The notes below the pieces were generated by a model that saw nothing but the letters and a program-made list of their open reading frames with translations, was not told where the DNA came from and searched no databases. DNA of 64,000 nucleotides, from assembly GCA_003577145.1 (NCBI GenBank), contig QEUP01000008.1, forward strand, positions 41,326 through 105,325, written 5' to 3'. Shown in pieces: positions 33,633-42,427 of this stretch. The position numbers were made by a program, and so were the translations under genes. Every line of letters begins with the position of its first letter. Position 1 is the first letter of the stretch. Origin of the DNA: Acidobacteriota bacterium. GTDB taxonomy: Bacteria; Actinomycetota; Acidimicrobiia; Acidimicrobiales; Microtrichaceae.

Positions 33633-35038
33633 GGAGGCTCAGCGGGGTCGACGCCGACATGCTCTATGCCGAGACACCTGCATGGCACATGCACGTCGGT
33701 GGTGTCGTCATCTTGGACCCATCGACCGCGCCAGGCGGCTTCGGGTACGACCAGTGGCGGGCCCTGATGGGCCATCTCACCCGGCAGGTCCCGGCGTTCT
33801 GCGAGCGCCTGGTGGAGGTGCCGCTGGGCCTCGACCGGCCGGTGTGGGTTCGCGACCCCGACTTCGACCTCGACACCCACCTGCACGCCGCCACCCTCGA
33901 ACCGCCGGGTGATCGCAAGGCCCTGGCTGACCTCATCGGCGACCTGAACCGCCACAAGCTCGACCGCGCGCGACCCCTCTGGGAGGCCTGGTACATCGAC
34001 GGCCTCGAAGGTGGCCGCGTGGGGAGCTACTTCAAGCTCCACCACGCCCTCATGGACGGTGTGGGCGGAACCACGATCATGGGCCACATCTTCAGCTTCG
34101 AACCCGACGGGGTCTACCTCAGCGACGAACCGGCCTCCGACTCCGAACCCATGCCTTCGGCCCCTGCTCTGGTACTGGGTGCTGCCGGCTCGCTGCTCGG
34201 CATCCCGCTGCGCGCGGCCCGGCTGCTACCGAGGACGGCCCGCTCGCTGCGACGCGCGCTGACCCGACGCGAGCGAGGCTCACCTGACAGCGCCGCCCTC
34301 CCCTTCCGGGCACCACGCACGCCGTTCAACCATCCCGTCACCGCCAGACGTGCCATGGCGTTCTGCTCGGTCCCGCTCGCCGACGCCAAGACGGTCAGGG
34401 AGGCGTTCGACGCCACCATCAACGACGTGGTCCTCGCGGTCTGCGCCGGTGGCCTGCGCCGCTGGCTGGCGGGCCAGGGGCAGCTTCCCGACTCGCCCCT
34501 CGTCGCCGCGGTTCCCGTCTCCACGCGCACAGCGGAGCAGATGGATGAGCTCGGCAACCGGGTTTCGGGCTGGTTCGCCACTCTCGCCACCAACATCGAC
34601 GATCCGGTCGAACGGCTACGGCTCGTGAGACAGGGTGCCGCTGACGCGAAGGGCCTGTACGAGTCGGGCATCGAGGACGTGGTGATGGACTGGGCCGACC
34701 TGCCCATCCCACTCGTGATGACCTTCGGGGCTCGCCTCTACGCCGCGCTCAACGTCTCCGAGCGCATGCCACCGGTGTTCAACCTGTTGGTCTCCAACAT
34801 CCGCGGGGCCGACACCTTGCTGTATGCGGGGGGCGCACAGGTGGACGCCATCTATCCCCTCGGCCCGGTCCTGGACTCCATCGGGCTGAACATCACAGTC
34901 CTCAGCTACCGGGACTCGATCGACTTCGCCATCGTGGGCTGTCCTGATCTCAGCCCCGATCTCTGGGATCTCGCCGACGCGCTGCCGGCGGCACTCGCCG
35001 AGCTCGTCGACGCGACCACGGCTGCTCAAGACGAGTGA
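33629..35038 (+). CDS. WS/DGAT acyltransferase 3
   Basis: 469 aa. Catalytic HHALMDG near residue 137, preceded by PLWEAWYIDGLEGG, and SNIRGADTLLYAGG near 385 where the paralogues have NVPGP (here the sequence is NIRGA, a deviation). GTG 33629 overlaps the SDR stop (GTGA) and yields the typical VRRLSGVDADMLYAE start. It makes storage lipid. The 3' end overlaps the convergent ATP-grasp gene by 13 bp. Confidence 0.9.
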   Translation: MRRLSGVDADMLYAETPAWHMHVGGVVILDPSTAPGGFGYDQWRALMGHLTRQVPAFCERLVEVPLGLDRPVWVRDPDFDLDTHLHAATLEPPGDRKALADLIGDLNRHKLDRARPLWEAWYIDGLEGGRVGSYFKLHHALMDGVGGTTIMGHIFSFEPDGVYLSDEPASDSEPMPSAPALVLGAAGSLLGIPLRAARLLPRTARSLRRALTRRERGSPDSAALPFRAPRTPFNHPVTARRAMAFCSVPLADAKTVREAFDATINDVVLAVCAGGLRRWLAGQGQLPDSPLVAAVPVSTRTAEQMDELGNRVSGWFATLATNIDDPVERLRLVRQGAADAKGLYESGIEDVVMDWADLPIPLVMTFGARLYAALNVSERMPPVFNLLVSNIRGADTLLYAGGAQVDAIYPLGPVLDSIGLNITVLSYRDSIDFAIVGCPDLSPDLWDLADALPAALAELVDATTAAQDE

Positions 35039-35919
35039 CCGGCGGCCGCGAAGCGCTCGATGGCGGCCGCAAACCGGTCCAGCGAGCCCGGCGCATGAGC
35101 GTGGAACAGCGACGGCTCGGTCAGCTCGAGCTCGAGGACGACCGGCTCGCCGCCGGGCCCTGGCACCAGATCGGCTCTCGCGTACAGGAGATCGCGCGGT
35201 CCGGCGGCGGGCACCGCCGCCAGCGCGCCCCGCGCAACCTCCATCTCGGGCCCGGATGGTCGCCTCGGCCCGATGTCCTCTTCCCGGTAGAGACCCCCGA
35301 CGAAGCCGGTGCCGGGCCGCAGGATCGGTCCCTTGCGGAACCCGTGGCTCAGCTCACCGGCCACGAACATGACCGCGGTCTCCCCGGCCTCGTCGACTCC
35401 TTCGAAGTAGGGCTGGATGAGCACCGACCTTCCGGCATCCAAGAGCCGGTGGGCGTGGGCCTCGGCCTCGGATCGCTGTCCGGACGCGTAGCGTTCGGTG
35501 TCACGGGCTCCCGCTGATACGACCGGCTTCACCACGACCTCGTTCGTCGACGGACACCGGACCTCTCCTCCCGGATCGACCACGGTCGTCGGGATGGTGG
35601 GCACCCCCGCGGCTGCCAGATCGAGCAGATAGCGCTTGTCGGTGTTCCACCTCAGGACGGCTGCTGGGTTGGCAATCCGGGTGACCGAGTCGACGTGATC
35701 GACCCAGCTCAGGAACTCCTCGAGGCGATCCACGTAGTCCCAGGTCGAGCGCACCACCACGAGGCCGTACCCGGACCAGCTCGCCGCGGGGTCGTCCCAG
35801 TCGACGACTGCGACGTCGACCCCCCGTCCCAGCAGCGCCGCCTCGAGAGGAGCAAGGTCCTCGTCGAGGTTCCGGCACGACGATGCCGTCACGAGGGCAA
35901 CCGAGGGGGATCGGGCCAT
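35026..35919 (-). CDS. ATP-grasp domain protein (RimK/glutathione-synthetase-like)
   Basis: 297 aa. The N-terminal pre-grasp part has VVVRSTWDYVDRL. The ATP-binding core follows with NTDKRYLLDLAAAGVPTIPT, VVVKPVVSAGARDT and IQPYFEGVD. Metal-site acidic residues lie near YARADLVPG and VLELELTEPSLF. Family members ligate carboxylates to amines or thiols using ATP. The substrate is unknown and the neighbours (WS/DGAT, MenB) give no clear lead. ATG 35919. Confidence 0.8.
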   Translation of the reverse strand: MARSPSVALVTASSCRNLDEDLAPLEAALLGRGVDVAVVDWDDPAASWSGYGLVVVRSTWDYVDRLEEFLSWVDHVDSVTRIANPAAVLRWNTDKRYLLDLAAAGVPTIPTTVVDPGGEVRCPSTNEVVVKPVVSAGARDTERYASGQRSEAEAHAHRLLDAGRSVLIQPYFEGVDEAGETAVMFVAGELSHGFRKGPILRPGTGFVGGLYREEDIGPRRPSGPEMEVARGALAAVPAAGPRDLLYARADLVPGPGGEPVVLELELTEPSLFHAHAPGSLDRFAAAIERFAAAGHSS

Positions 35920-35937
35920 GTCAAGCCTCGTGGGGAC

Positions 35938-36837
35938 TCAGAAGTGCCAGGGGAACGATGACCAGTCGGGGTTGCGCTTCTGGAGGAAGGCCTCCCGGCC
36001 CTCGGCCGCCTCGTCGGTCATGTAGGCCAGCCGGGTCGCCTCACCGGCGAACACCTGCTGACCGACCAGACCGTCGTCGACCAGGTTGAACGAGAACTTC
36101 AGCATGCGTTGCGCCGTGGGGCTCTTGGCGTTGATGTCGCCGCCCCATTCCAACGCCACCTTCTCCAGGTCGGCGTGGGGGACCACCGCGTTGACCATCC
36201 CCATGCGGTGGGCGTCAGCGGCCGAGTACTCGTGACCGAGGAAGAAGATCTCACGCGCGAACTTCTGACCGACCTGGCGGGCCAGGTAGGCCGACCCGAA
36301 CCCGCCGTCGAAGCTGGCGACGTCGGCGTCGGTCTGCTTGAAACGGGCGTGCTCCTCGCTGGCCAGGGTGAGATCGCACACGACGTGGAGGCTGTGACCA
36401 CCACCGGCCGCCCAACCGGGCACCACGCAGATGACGACCTTGGGCATGAAGCGGATGAGCCTTTGGACCTCCAGGATGTGCAGCCGGCCGGTCCTGCCGG
36501 GATCGATCGACGTCTCCGTGTCGCCTTCGGCGTAGCGGTAGCCGTCTCGCCCGCGGATGCGCTGGTCGCCGCCCGAGCAGAACGCCCAGACGCCATCGCG
36601 GGGTGAAGGACCGTTCCCGGTCAACAGCACGCACCCGATGTCAGTCGTCTGGCGGGCGTGATCGAGTGCACGGTAGAGCTCGTCGACCGTGCCGGGCCTG
36701 AAGGCGTTGCGCACCTCAGGCCGATCGAAGGCGATCCGCACCGTGCCTCCGTCGACGGCCCGGTGGTAGGTGATATCGGCGAAATCGAAACCGGCGACGG
36801 CTTGCCAGGCGTCGGGGTCGAACAGCTCCGAGACCAT
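35938..36837 (-). CDS. menB: 1,4-dihydroxy-2-naphthoyl-CoA synthase
   Basis: 299 aa, normal MenB length. Crotonase fold with MenB-specific stretches: FCSGGDQRIRG, VVPGWAAGGGHSLHVVCDL, DVASFDGGFGSAYLAR and KFAREIFFLG. It closes the second ring of the menaquinone nucleus from o-succinylbenzoyl-CoA. ATG 36837 has a strong GAGGAGG ribosome-binding site; the longer open frame has none. No other men genes are adjacent apart from a methyltransferase gene that is divergent and not clearly MenG. Confidence 0.93.
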   Translation of the reverse strand: MVSELFDPDAWQAVAGFDFADITYHRAVDGGTVRIAFDRPEVRNAFRPGTVDELYRALDHARQTTDIGCVLLTGNGPSPRDGVWAFCSGGDQRIRGRDGYRYAEGDTETSIDPGRTGRLHILEVQRLIRFMPKVVICVVPGWAAGGGHSLHVVCDLTLASEEHARFKQTDADVASFDGGFGSAYLARQVGQKFAREIFFLGHEYSAADAHRMGMVNAVVPHADLEKVALEWGGDINAKSPTAQRMLKFSFNLVDDGLVGQQVFAGEATRLAYMTDEAAEGREAFLQKRNPDWSSFPWHF

Positions 36838-36984
36838 GCTCTCCTCCTCTCGCTCCTCTGCGGTTGATCCGGCGTGGCAATCCCTTGCGGTACCCGGGGC
36901 GAGCATAGGCTCAGGACTCCGACGAGCAGATGAGGCAGACTCGATTGCGCCGTGTTCGCCTCAGAGGGGGGGTGCAGATCTGCG

Positions 36985-37602
36985 ATGAGCTTCTACCGGG
37001 ACCGGCTGCTGCCTCGTTTCCTGAACCGGATCATGGACAGGGAGTCGCTACGGGTCGTACGACAGCGCGTGTGCGGGGATCTCCGCGGCGACGTCATCGA
37101 GATAGGGTTCGGCTCCGGCCTCAACATCCCCCACTACCCGCAGGCCGTCGCCGGCGTGTGGGCGGTCGACCCGGCCGAGCTGGGCGTGAGATTGGCGTCG
37201 GGGCGCATGGCCGAATCTTCCGTGACGGTTCACCCCGCCGGGCTGGACGGCTCCCGCCTCGACTTCGCCGACGACCGCTTCGACTGCGCGTTGTCCACCT
37301 GGACGCTCTGCACGATCCCCGACGTCGGCACCGCCCTCACCGAGCTGCGACGGGTGCTCAAGCCCGGCGGCACGTTCTTCTTCGCCGAACACGGCGAGGC
37401 CGACGACCGCGGGGTCCGGAGGTGGCAGGAGCGTCTGCGCGCCGTCAACGCCGCGGTGGGCGGCGGTTGTCAGCTCAACCGCCCCATCGGTGATCTCATC
37501 GAACGAGCGGGCTTCGAGATCCTGCGCCTCGACACCTACTACGCAGAAGGCCAGCCGCGGCCCTTCGGTTACACCTTCGAAGGAGTGGCGCGGTTAGCCT
37601 GA
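36985..37602 (+). CDS. Class I SAM-dependent methyltransferase
   Basis: 205 aa. SAM motif VIEIGFGSGLNIPHY near residue 36, motif II region DDRFDCALSTWTLC, and RRVLKPGGTFFFAEHG. It belongs to the UbiE/phospholipid-methyltransferase-like group found in many actinobacteria; substrate unknown. Being next to menB, a role in quinone methylation is possible, but the sequence does not show MenG specificity. ATG 36985 is chosen (MSFYRDRLLPRF). Confidence 0.82.
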   Translation: MSFYRDRLLPRFLNRIMDRESLRVVRQRVCGDLRGDVIEIGFGSGLNIPHYPQAVAGVWAVDPAELGVRLASGRMAESSVTVHPAGLDGSRLDFADDRFDCALSTWTLCTIPDVGTALTELRRVLKPGGTFFFAEHGEADDRGVRRWQERLRAVNAAVGGGCQLNRPIGDLIERAGFEILRLDTYYAEGQPRPFGYTFEGVARLA

Positions 37603-37630
37603 CCCGCCCGACTGATCAGGGGGAGACGCC

Positions 37631-38476
37631 GTGCTGTTGGGTTTCAAGACATCGCCGGAGAACACGACCTGGGAGCAGCTGCGGGCGGTCTGGGTCGAAG
37701 CAGATGACATCGAGATCTTCGACGTCGGCTGGAACTTCGACCACTTCTACCCCGTCTACTCCGAGAGGTCCGGGCCCTGCATCGAGGCCTGGACCTCGCT
37801 GGCAGCACTGAGCCAGGCGACCAGGCGCGTCCGCCTCGGCTGCCTCGTGACCGGCGTCCTCTACCGCCACCCCGCGGTCCTCGCCAACATGGCCGCGGCG
37901 GTCGACATCATGAGCGGCGGGCGCCTCGAGCTCGGCCTGGGCGCGGGTTGGATGGAACCCGAGTGCAAGGCCTATGGGATCGAGCTCGGGACGATCGCTG
38001 AGCGCTTCGACCGGTTCGACGAAGCGTGCGAGGTGCTGAGCGGATTGCTCACCCGTTCACAGACGACGTTTCATGGCTCCTACTACGACCTGACCGACGC
38101 CTACTGCGAGCCGAAGGGGGTCCAGCAGCCGCCGCCGATCACCATCGGCGGGATCGGTGAGAAGCGGCTGCTGCGAGCCGTCGCGCGGTTCGCGGACTGG
38201 TGGAACCTGCCGGCCTGGGACCGCGACCTCTATCGCAGGCTCCTCGACGTGCTGGCCGGGCATTGTGCTGAGATCGGCCGCGACCCGAACGAGATCCGCA
38301 CGTCGGCGCACCTCTACGTCGCGGCCGGCACGGAGGCCTCGCAGGTGGCCGAGCAGGTGGCCGACTGCTACGACGCCGGACTCGACCAACCGATCGTCTA
38401 CTTCCAGCCACCCCTGGATCCGGCGGTGCTGGCGCCGATCGCAACCGCCGTCGAGCCACTGAAGGGCGAGCGATAG
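37631..38476 (+). CDS. LLM-class F420-dependent oxidoreductase
   Basis: 281 aa luciferase-like fold: VRLGCLVTGVLYRHPAVLANMAAAVDIMSGGRLELGLGAGW is the recognisable core (shown here in short: RLELGLGAGW near residue 100), then PPPITIGGIGEKRLLR. It probably uses F420; the substrate is unknown. GTG 37631 follows AGGGGGAG. It is 28 bp after the methyltransferase gene and probably cotranscribed. Confidence 0.87.
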   Translation: MLLGFKTSPENTTWEQLRAVWVEADDIEIFDVGWNFDHFYPVYSERSGPCIEAWTSLAALSQATRRVRLGCLVTGVLYRHPAVLANMAAAVDIMSGGRLELGLGAGWMEPECKAYGIELGTIAERFDRFDEACEVLSGLLTRSQTTFHGSYYDLTDAYCEPKGVQQPPPITIGGIGEKRLLRAVARFADWWNLPAWDRDLYRRLLDVLAGHCAEIGRDPNEIRTSAHLYVAAGTEASQVAEQVADCYDAGLDQPIVYFQPPLDPAVLAPIATAVEPLKGER

Positions 38477-38482
38477 CTCTGC

Positions 38483-38689
38483 TCAGGGCTCGACCAGCCC
38501 GGCACCGCGCAGGGTGTCGATGAGGCGCCGACCCGCTTCAGGTCCGGTCGGGGCTTCTATCAGATGCCAGGCGCGCTCAGAGTCCGACCACCAGCGTCGG
38601 CGTGGCGCGGGGCCCTGCTGACGCCCTCGCGGACAGCCCTCGAATTCACCGATGCCTCGCTCCCCCCGCCTGCCGCCTGCTCCGATCAT
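38483..38689 (-). CDS. Possible small protein of unknown function
   Basis: 68 codons. The C-terminal half (from about residue 33: WWSDSERAWHLIEAPTG...) has a protein-like composition, whereas the N-terminal half is low complexity and overlaps the TetR gene end. It follows TetR on the same strand in another frame. It may be a genuine short gene starting internally, or a frameshifted extension of TetR. I do not recognise it. Confidence 0.3.
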   Translation of the reverse strand: MIGAGGRRGERGIGEFEGCPRGRQQGPAPRRRWWSDSERAWHLIEAPTGPEAGRRLIDTLRGAGLVEP

Positions 38690-39320
38690 CGAGGAGCTGC
38701 ATGCCGACCGCGGCGATGCCTGTCTGCATCATCTCCAGCAGCTCGTCGAGCTCTTCGTCGATCTCGTCGATCTCGAGGGCCAGGAATATCCCGTCGAGGT
38801 GGACCAGCATCAGCCGGGCCAGCTTCTGGTGGAGATCCGCCGGCGGCTCCGGGTCGCCCAGCGGCACCACCGTGGCGATCGCACCGGCGAGCAGGTCTCG
38901 TGCGCCTGCTCTCATGCGCTGCACCGTGGCCCGGACCTCGGGATCGGGATGGTGGCGGTCGAGGCCCATGAACAGCATGAGGCGAAGGATCTGGGGCTGG
39001 CGGCGGAAGGAGTCGGCGATGACCTTCCTGAAGCTGTCCATGGACCGACCGGCGTCGTCCACGGCCCGCACCAGCTCGGCGTGCCAGCGCGTGACGCTGG
39101 CCTCGATCACCGCGGCCAGCAGACCCTCCTTGTTGCCGAAGTGCCAGTAGATGGCCGGCGGCGCCAGGTCGGTGGCCTCACAGATCGTGCTGATCGACGT
39201 TCCCGCGTAGCCCCGTTGCGACATCAACTCGGTGGTGACGTCGAGGATCCGCTGCTTGGTGTCACCACCCGCATCGTCAGACCGCGCCTCCCCATTTCGC
39301 TTGGCGTTTCGAGCAGGCAT
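38646..39320 (-). CDS. TetR-family regulator, divergent from nosZ
   Basis: 224 aa. TetR helix-turn-helix at about residues 20-66 (ILDVTTELMSQRGYAGTSIS, then LAPPAIYWHFGNKEGLL). The C-terminal ligand domain contains LRLMLFMGLDRHHPDPEVRA and is TetR_C-like. ATG 39320 has GGAGGTCC just upstream. It is transcribed away from the nos operon across a 301-bp shared region, so it may act on nosZ, but lipid-responsive TetRs with this plan also occur. Confidence 0.85.
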   Translation of the reverse strand: MPARNAKRNGEARSDDAGGDTKQRILDVTTELMSQRGYAGTSISTICEATDLAPPAIYWHFGNKEGLLAAVIEASVTRWHAELVRAVDDAGRSMDSFRKVIADSFRRQPQILRLMLFMGLDRHHPDPEVRATVQRMRAGARDLLAGAIATVVPLGDPEPPADLHQKLARLMLVHLDGIFLALEIDEIDEELDELLEMMQTGIAAVGMQLLDDRSRRQAGGARHR

Positions 39321-39534
39321 GGTGGACCTCCTCTGGCTTCGTGTCCGCGACCCACACAACATCTATAATGGGCGCTACAGAGCGGCACGGGCAACACCCC
39401 CGGCTCCGGCCGGGTCGGGCCGTCTGGCCTTCATCTGCTCCGGGCCCGCTCGACCCGATCCCAATGGGTTCCCTACCACTGGCCGTCGATCCGGGACGTT
39501 CGGCCCTAGGTATAGGACAACGGCCGGTGGTCTC

Positions 39535-39560
39535 TTGTGAAGATAGCCACAAGGTGGCTA
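39535..39560 (+). promoter_or_regulatory. CRP/FNR-like dyad plus overlapping hairpin upstream of nosZ
   Basis: TTGTGA-N6-CCACAA (39535-39552) matches a CRP/FNR-superfamily site (TTGTGA-N6-TCACAA) with one mismatch. TAGCCAC-AAG-GTGGCTA (39544-39560) is a perfect 7-bp stem overlapping it. The site is about 70 bp before the nosZ ATG. A TATAAT box lies further left at 39364-39369 but has no clear -35. In the 301-bp gap 39321-39621 these are the only signals I can name. Confidence 0.6.
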
Positions 39561-39621
39561 CCGAGAGTCTTCTTTGGACTCCAGCCCAAGACTTGTCCTG
39601 AGCGACGGGGTGGTGAATGAC

Positions 39622-41610
39622 ATGAAGGCAGCCAAGAAATACTGGAAAGGCCTCGTGGTCGTAGTCGCGGCCATGGCGATGTTCGCCTGGGCCTGCAGCA
39701 GCGGCAACGGCACCGGGAGCGTGGGGGGTAGCGCCGACGAGATAATCGAGGAGCGTGGCCTCACCGATGAGGACGTGGCCGCCGCGGTATCGACCTACAC
39801 CCCCAGCGGCGTCTTGGACGAGTACGTCATGTTCGCCTCTGGCGGGCACTCCGGGCAGGTCTTCGTGATCGGCATGCCGTCGATGCGCTTGTTGAAGACG
39901 ATCGGCGTGTTCACCCCCGAACCATGGCAGGGCTGGGGTTACGGCTCGGTTGCGCAGGAGGAGATCTTCGCCAGTGGCAATGCCGGGGGCCAGGATCTGG
40001 CCTGGGCCGACACCCATCACCCGGCGCTTTCCGAGACCGAGGGCGACTACGACGGCGAGTGGCTGTTCATCAACGACAAGGCCAACGCACGGGTCGCCAC
40101 CATCGACCTGCGCGACTTCGAGACCAAGCAGTTCGTCAAGAACCCGATCGCCCTGAACGACCACGGTGGAACCATGGTCACACCCGACACGGAGTGGATC
40201 ATCGAAGGTGGCCAGTACGCCGCGCCGCTCGGCTGGGAGTACGCACCCCTCGAGAGCTACAACGACGAGTACAAGGGCATGGTCACCCTCTGGAAGTTCG
40301 ACCGTGAGAGCGGCCGGATCGACGAGAACGCCTCCTTCGCGCTGGAGCTCCCGCCCTACTGGCAGGACCTCTGCGATGCCGGCAAGCTCGCCTCCGACGG
40401 CTGGATCGTCTGCAACTCGTTCAACACCGAGCGCGCCACCGGCGTCGACCCCGCCGACCCGGAGAACACCGAGCCGATCGAGGCCGGTGCCAGCGCCAAC
40501 GAGAACGACTACCTCCACGTCATCAACCTGGAGAAGGCAGCCGAGGTTGCCGCCAACGGAGGGACCACCGAGGTCAACGGCTTCCCGGTCGTCCCGCTGG
40601 AGACCTCGATCGACGAGGGGCTGCTCTACTTCGTCCCCGAGCCCAAGAGCCCTCACGGTGCCGATGTCACCCCCGACGGGGAGTACATCGTCGTGGCCGG
40701 CAAGCTCGATCCCCACGTGACCATCTACTCGTGGGACAAGATCCTCGGCGCCATCGAAGCCGGTGACCTCGAAACCGATGAGTACGGGGTCCCCATCATC
40801 CCGCTCGACACTGCCAAGGAGGCGCAGGTCGAGCTCGGCCTCGGACCGCTTCACACCCAGTTCGACGACCAGGGGTACGCCTACACGAGCCTTTTCCTCG
40901 ACTCGGCGATCGCCCGCTGGAAGCTGGGGGACTGGACGCTCGAGGGCTCCATCCCGGTGCAGTACAACATCGGCCACCTCGCCGCAGCCGAGGGTGACAC
41001 CGTCTCCCCCGACGGCAAGTACGTGGTGGCGCTGAACAAGTGGTCGATCGATCGGTTCTTCCACCCAGGACCGCTCTACCCGCAGAACTTCCAGCTCATC
41101 GATGTCACCAACGTCGACCCCGACTCGGACACTAACGGCATGCAGCTGCTATATGACATGCCGATCGGCATGGGCGAGCCTCACTACGCCCAGATCATCA
41201 AGGCCGACAAGTTGGAACCGTGGGCCGTCTATCCCGAAGTCGGCTGGGACCCCGAGACCCAGTCGGTGAAGGCTGATGCCCCTCAGGCAGGCAACGAAGG
41301 TGTCGTGCGGGACGGGAACAACGTCACCGTCAACATGACCGCCATCCGCAGCCACTTCGCGCCCGAACGAGTCGAGGTGAACCAGGGCGACCACGTGACC
41401 TGGAACATCACCAACGTCGACACATCCGAGGACGCCACCCACGGCTTCGCCATGCCCGGTTACAACATCAGCCTCAGTCTCGAGCCGGGCGAGACCCAAA
41501 CGGTGGAGTTCGACGCCACTCAAAGCGGGGTCTTCACCTACTACTGCTCCGAGTTCTGCTCGGCGCTGCATCTCGAGATGGCCGGGTACTTCCTGGTCAA
41601 CTCCGGATAG
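39622..41610 (+). CDS. nosZ: Nitrous-oxide reductase, clade II type, lipoprotein
   Basis: 662 aa. It reduces N2O to N2 outside the cytoplasmic membrane. CuZ-site histidines are recognisable along the propeller: H132/H133 (DTHHPAL), NDHGGT, SPHGAD, GPLHTQFDD and YNIGHL. The C-terminal cupredoxin domain has the CuA site C642-x3-C646-x3-H650-x2-M653 (CSEFCSALHLEM) with the other His in DATHGF. The N-terminus is a type II signal peptide (MFAWAC, Cys about 25) rather than a Tat signal, which fits clade II and a monoderm cell. ATG 39622 is chosen (MKAAKKYWKG); the open frame starts earlier. First gene of the nos operon. Confidence 0.96.
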   Translation: MKAAKKYWKGLVVVVAAMAMFAWACSSGNGTGSVGGSADEIIEERGLTDEDVAAAVSTYTPSGVLDEYVMFASGGHSGQVFVIGMPSMRLLKTIGVFTPEPWQGWGYGSVAQEEIFASGNAGGQDLAWADTHHPALSETEGDYDGEWLFINDKANARVATIDLRDFETKQFVKNPIALNDHGGTMVTPDTEWIIEGGQYAAPLGWEYAPLESYNDEYKGMVTLWKFDRESGRIDENASFALELPPYWQDLCDAGKLASDGWIVCNSFNTERATGVDPADPENTEPIEAGASANENDYLHVINLEKAAEVAANGGTTEVNGFPVVPLETSIDEGLLYFVPEPKSPHGADVTPDGEYIVVAGKLDPHVTIYSWDKILGAIEAGDLETDEYGVPIIPLDTAKEAQVELGLGPLHTQFDDQGYAYTSLFLDSAIARWKLGDWTLEGSIPVQYNIGHLAAAEGDTVSPDGKYVVALNKWSIDRFFHPGPLYPQNFQLIDVTNVDPDSDTNGMQLLYDMPIGMGEPHYAQIIKADKLEPWAVYPEVGWDPETQSVKADAPQAGNEGVVRDGNNVTVNMTAIRSHFAPERVEVNQGDHVTWNITNVDTSEDATHGFAMPGYNISLSLEPGETQTVEFDATQSGVFTYYCSEFCSALHLEMAGYFLVNSG

Positions 41611-41632
41611 CCCTGAGAACGGAGATCCCGAC

Positions 41633-42427
41633 ATGTCGATCATCACCAGGATCCTGGGACCTAAGGTCGATAAGGAAGAGCTGACCGAGCACCAGGGTCG
41701 CTACCGGAAGCCGAAGTTGCTGTTCACCGTGGCGGCCTTGGTACTCGGGATCTCCATCCTCTTCCCCTACTGGCAGCTCAAGTTGGAGGCCCCCCAGTTC
41801 CCCGACGGGCTCGACGTCAATGCCTACGTCAACAGGCTCGAGGGAGACGTTCAGGAACTGGAGGGGCTCAACCACTACGTAGGCATCCCTTCCTTCGACA
41901 GCGGCGCGGTGCTCGAGCGCTCGGTTTCGGTCGCGGGGATCCTGGTTCTGGCCGGTCTCCTGCTCGCCGCCCTCTACATTCACAGCCGCTGGGTGCTGGT
42001 GCTGGCACTCCCGGCTCTCGTCTTCCCGTTCTTCTTCATGGCCGACATGCAGTACTGGCTGTGGAACTACGGTCACAGCCTCGACCCCGTAGCACCGCTG
42101 TCCAGCGCAGTCGGTGAGTTCACACCACCGCTGTTCGGTCCCGGTGAGATTGCCCAGTTCGACACGCTGGCCTGGCCCGGGCCCGGGCTGATCTTGGCCT
42201 TAGCGGCCGCGATCCTGACCGGGATCGGTCTCTGGTACCACCGCAAGGCCTACAAGCCTCTGGTCGAGGAGATGTTCGCCCGAGAAGCCCGACGAGCCGA
42301 GCAGGTCGAAGCCGCCGGAGAACCAGCTGCCACTGACTCCGTCGATACCGACGAGCCGCACGAGCGGCGCCGAGGGCAACTGGTCGACGAGGGGCAACCC
42401 GCAGCAGTCGACCGGAGCCCTCGGTGA
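41633..42427 (+). CDS. Nos-cluster membrane protein, NosB-like
   Basis: 264 aa with about five membrane segments and a charged cytosolic C-terminal tail. The loop after the first segment (PYWQLKLEAPQFPDGL, then LEGLNHYVGI) is the recognisable signature of membrane proteins found with clade II nosZ. Family role is unproven; help in electron supply or NosZ maturation has been proposed for such genes. ATG 41633 has GGAGAT upstream, 22 bp after nosZ. The stop overlaps nosD (GTGA). The NosB name is my inference from position and topology. Confidence 0.75.
   Translation: MSIITRILGPKVDKEELTEHQGRYRKPKLLFTVAALVLGISILFPYWQLKLEAPQFPDGLDVNAYVNRLEGDVQELEGLNHYVGIPSFDSGAVLERSVSVAGILVLAGLLLAALYIHSRWVLVLALPALVFPFFFMADMQYWLWNYGHSLDPVAPLSSAVGEFTPPLFGPGEIAQFDTLAWPGPGLILALAAAILTGIGLWYHRKAYKPLVEEMFAREARRAEQVEAAGEPAATDSVDTDEPHERRRGQLVDEGQPAAVDRSPR

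Noticed and set aside
39364..39369. TATAAT as the nosZ promoter
   Set aside because: It is about 250 bp from the nosZ start and lacks a fitting -35; it may serve the divergent TetR gene or nothing.
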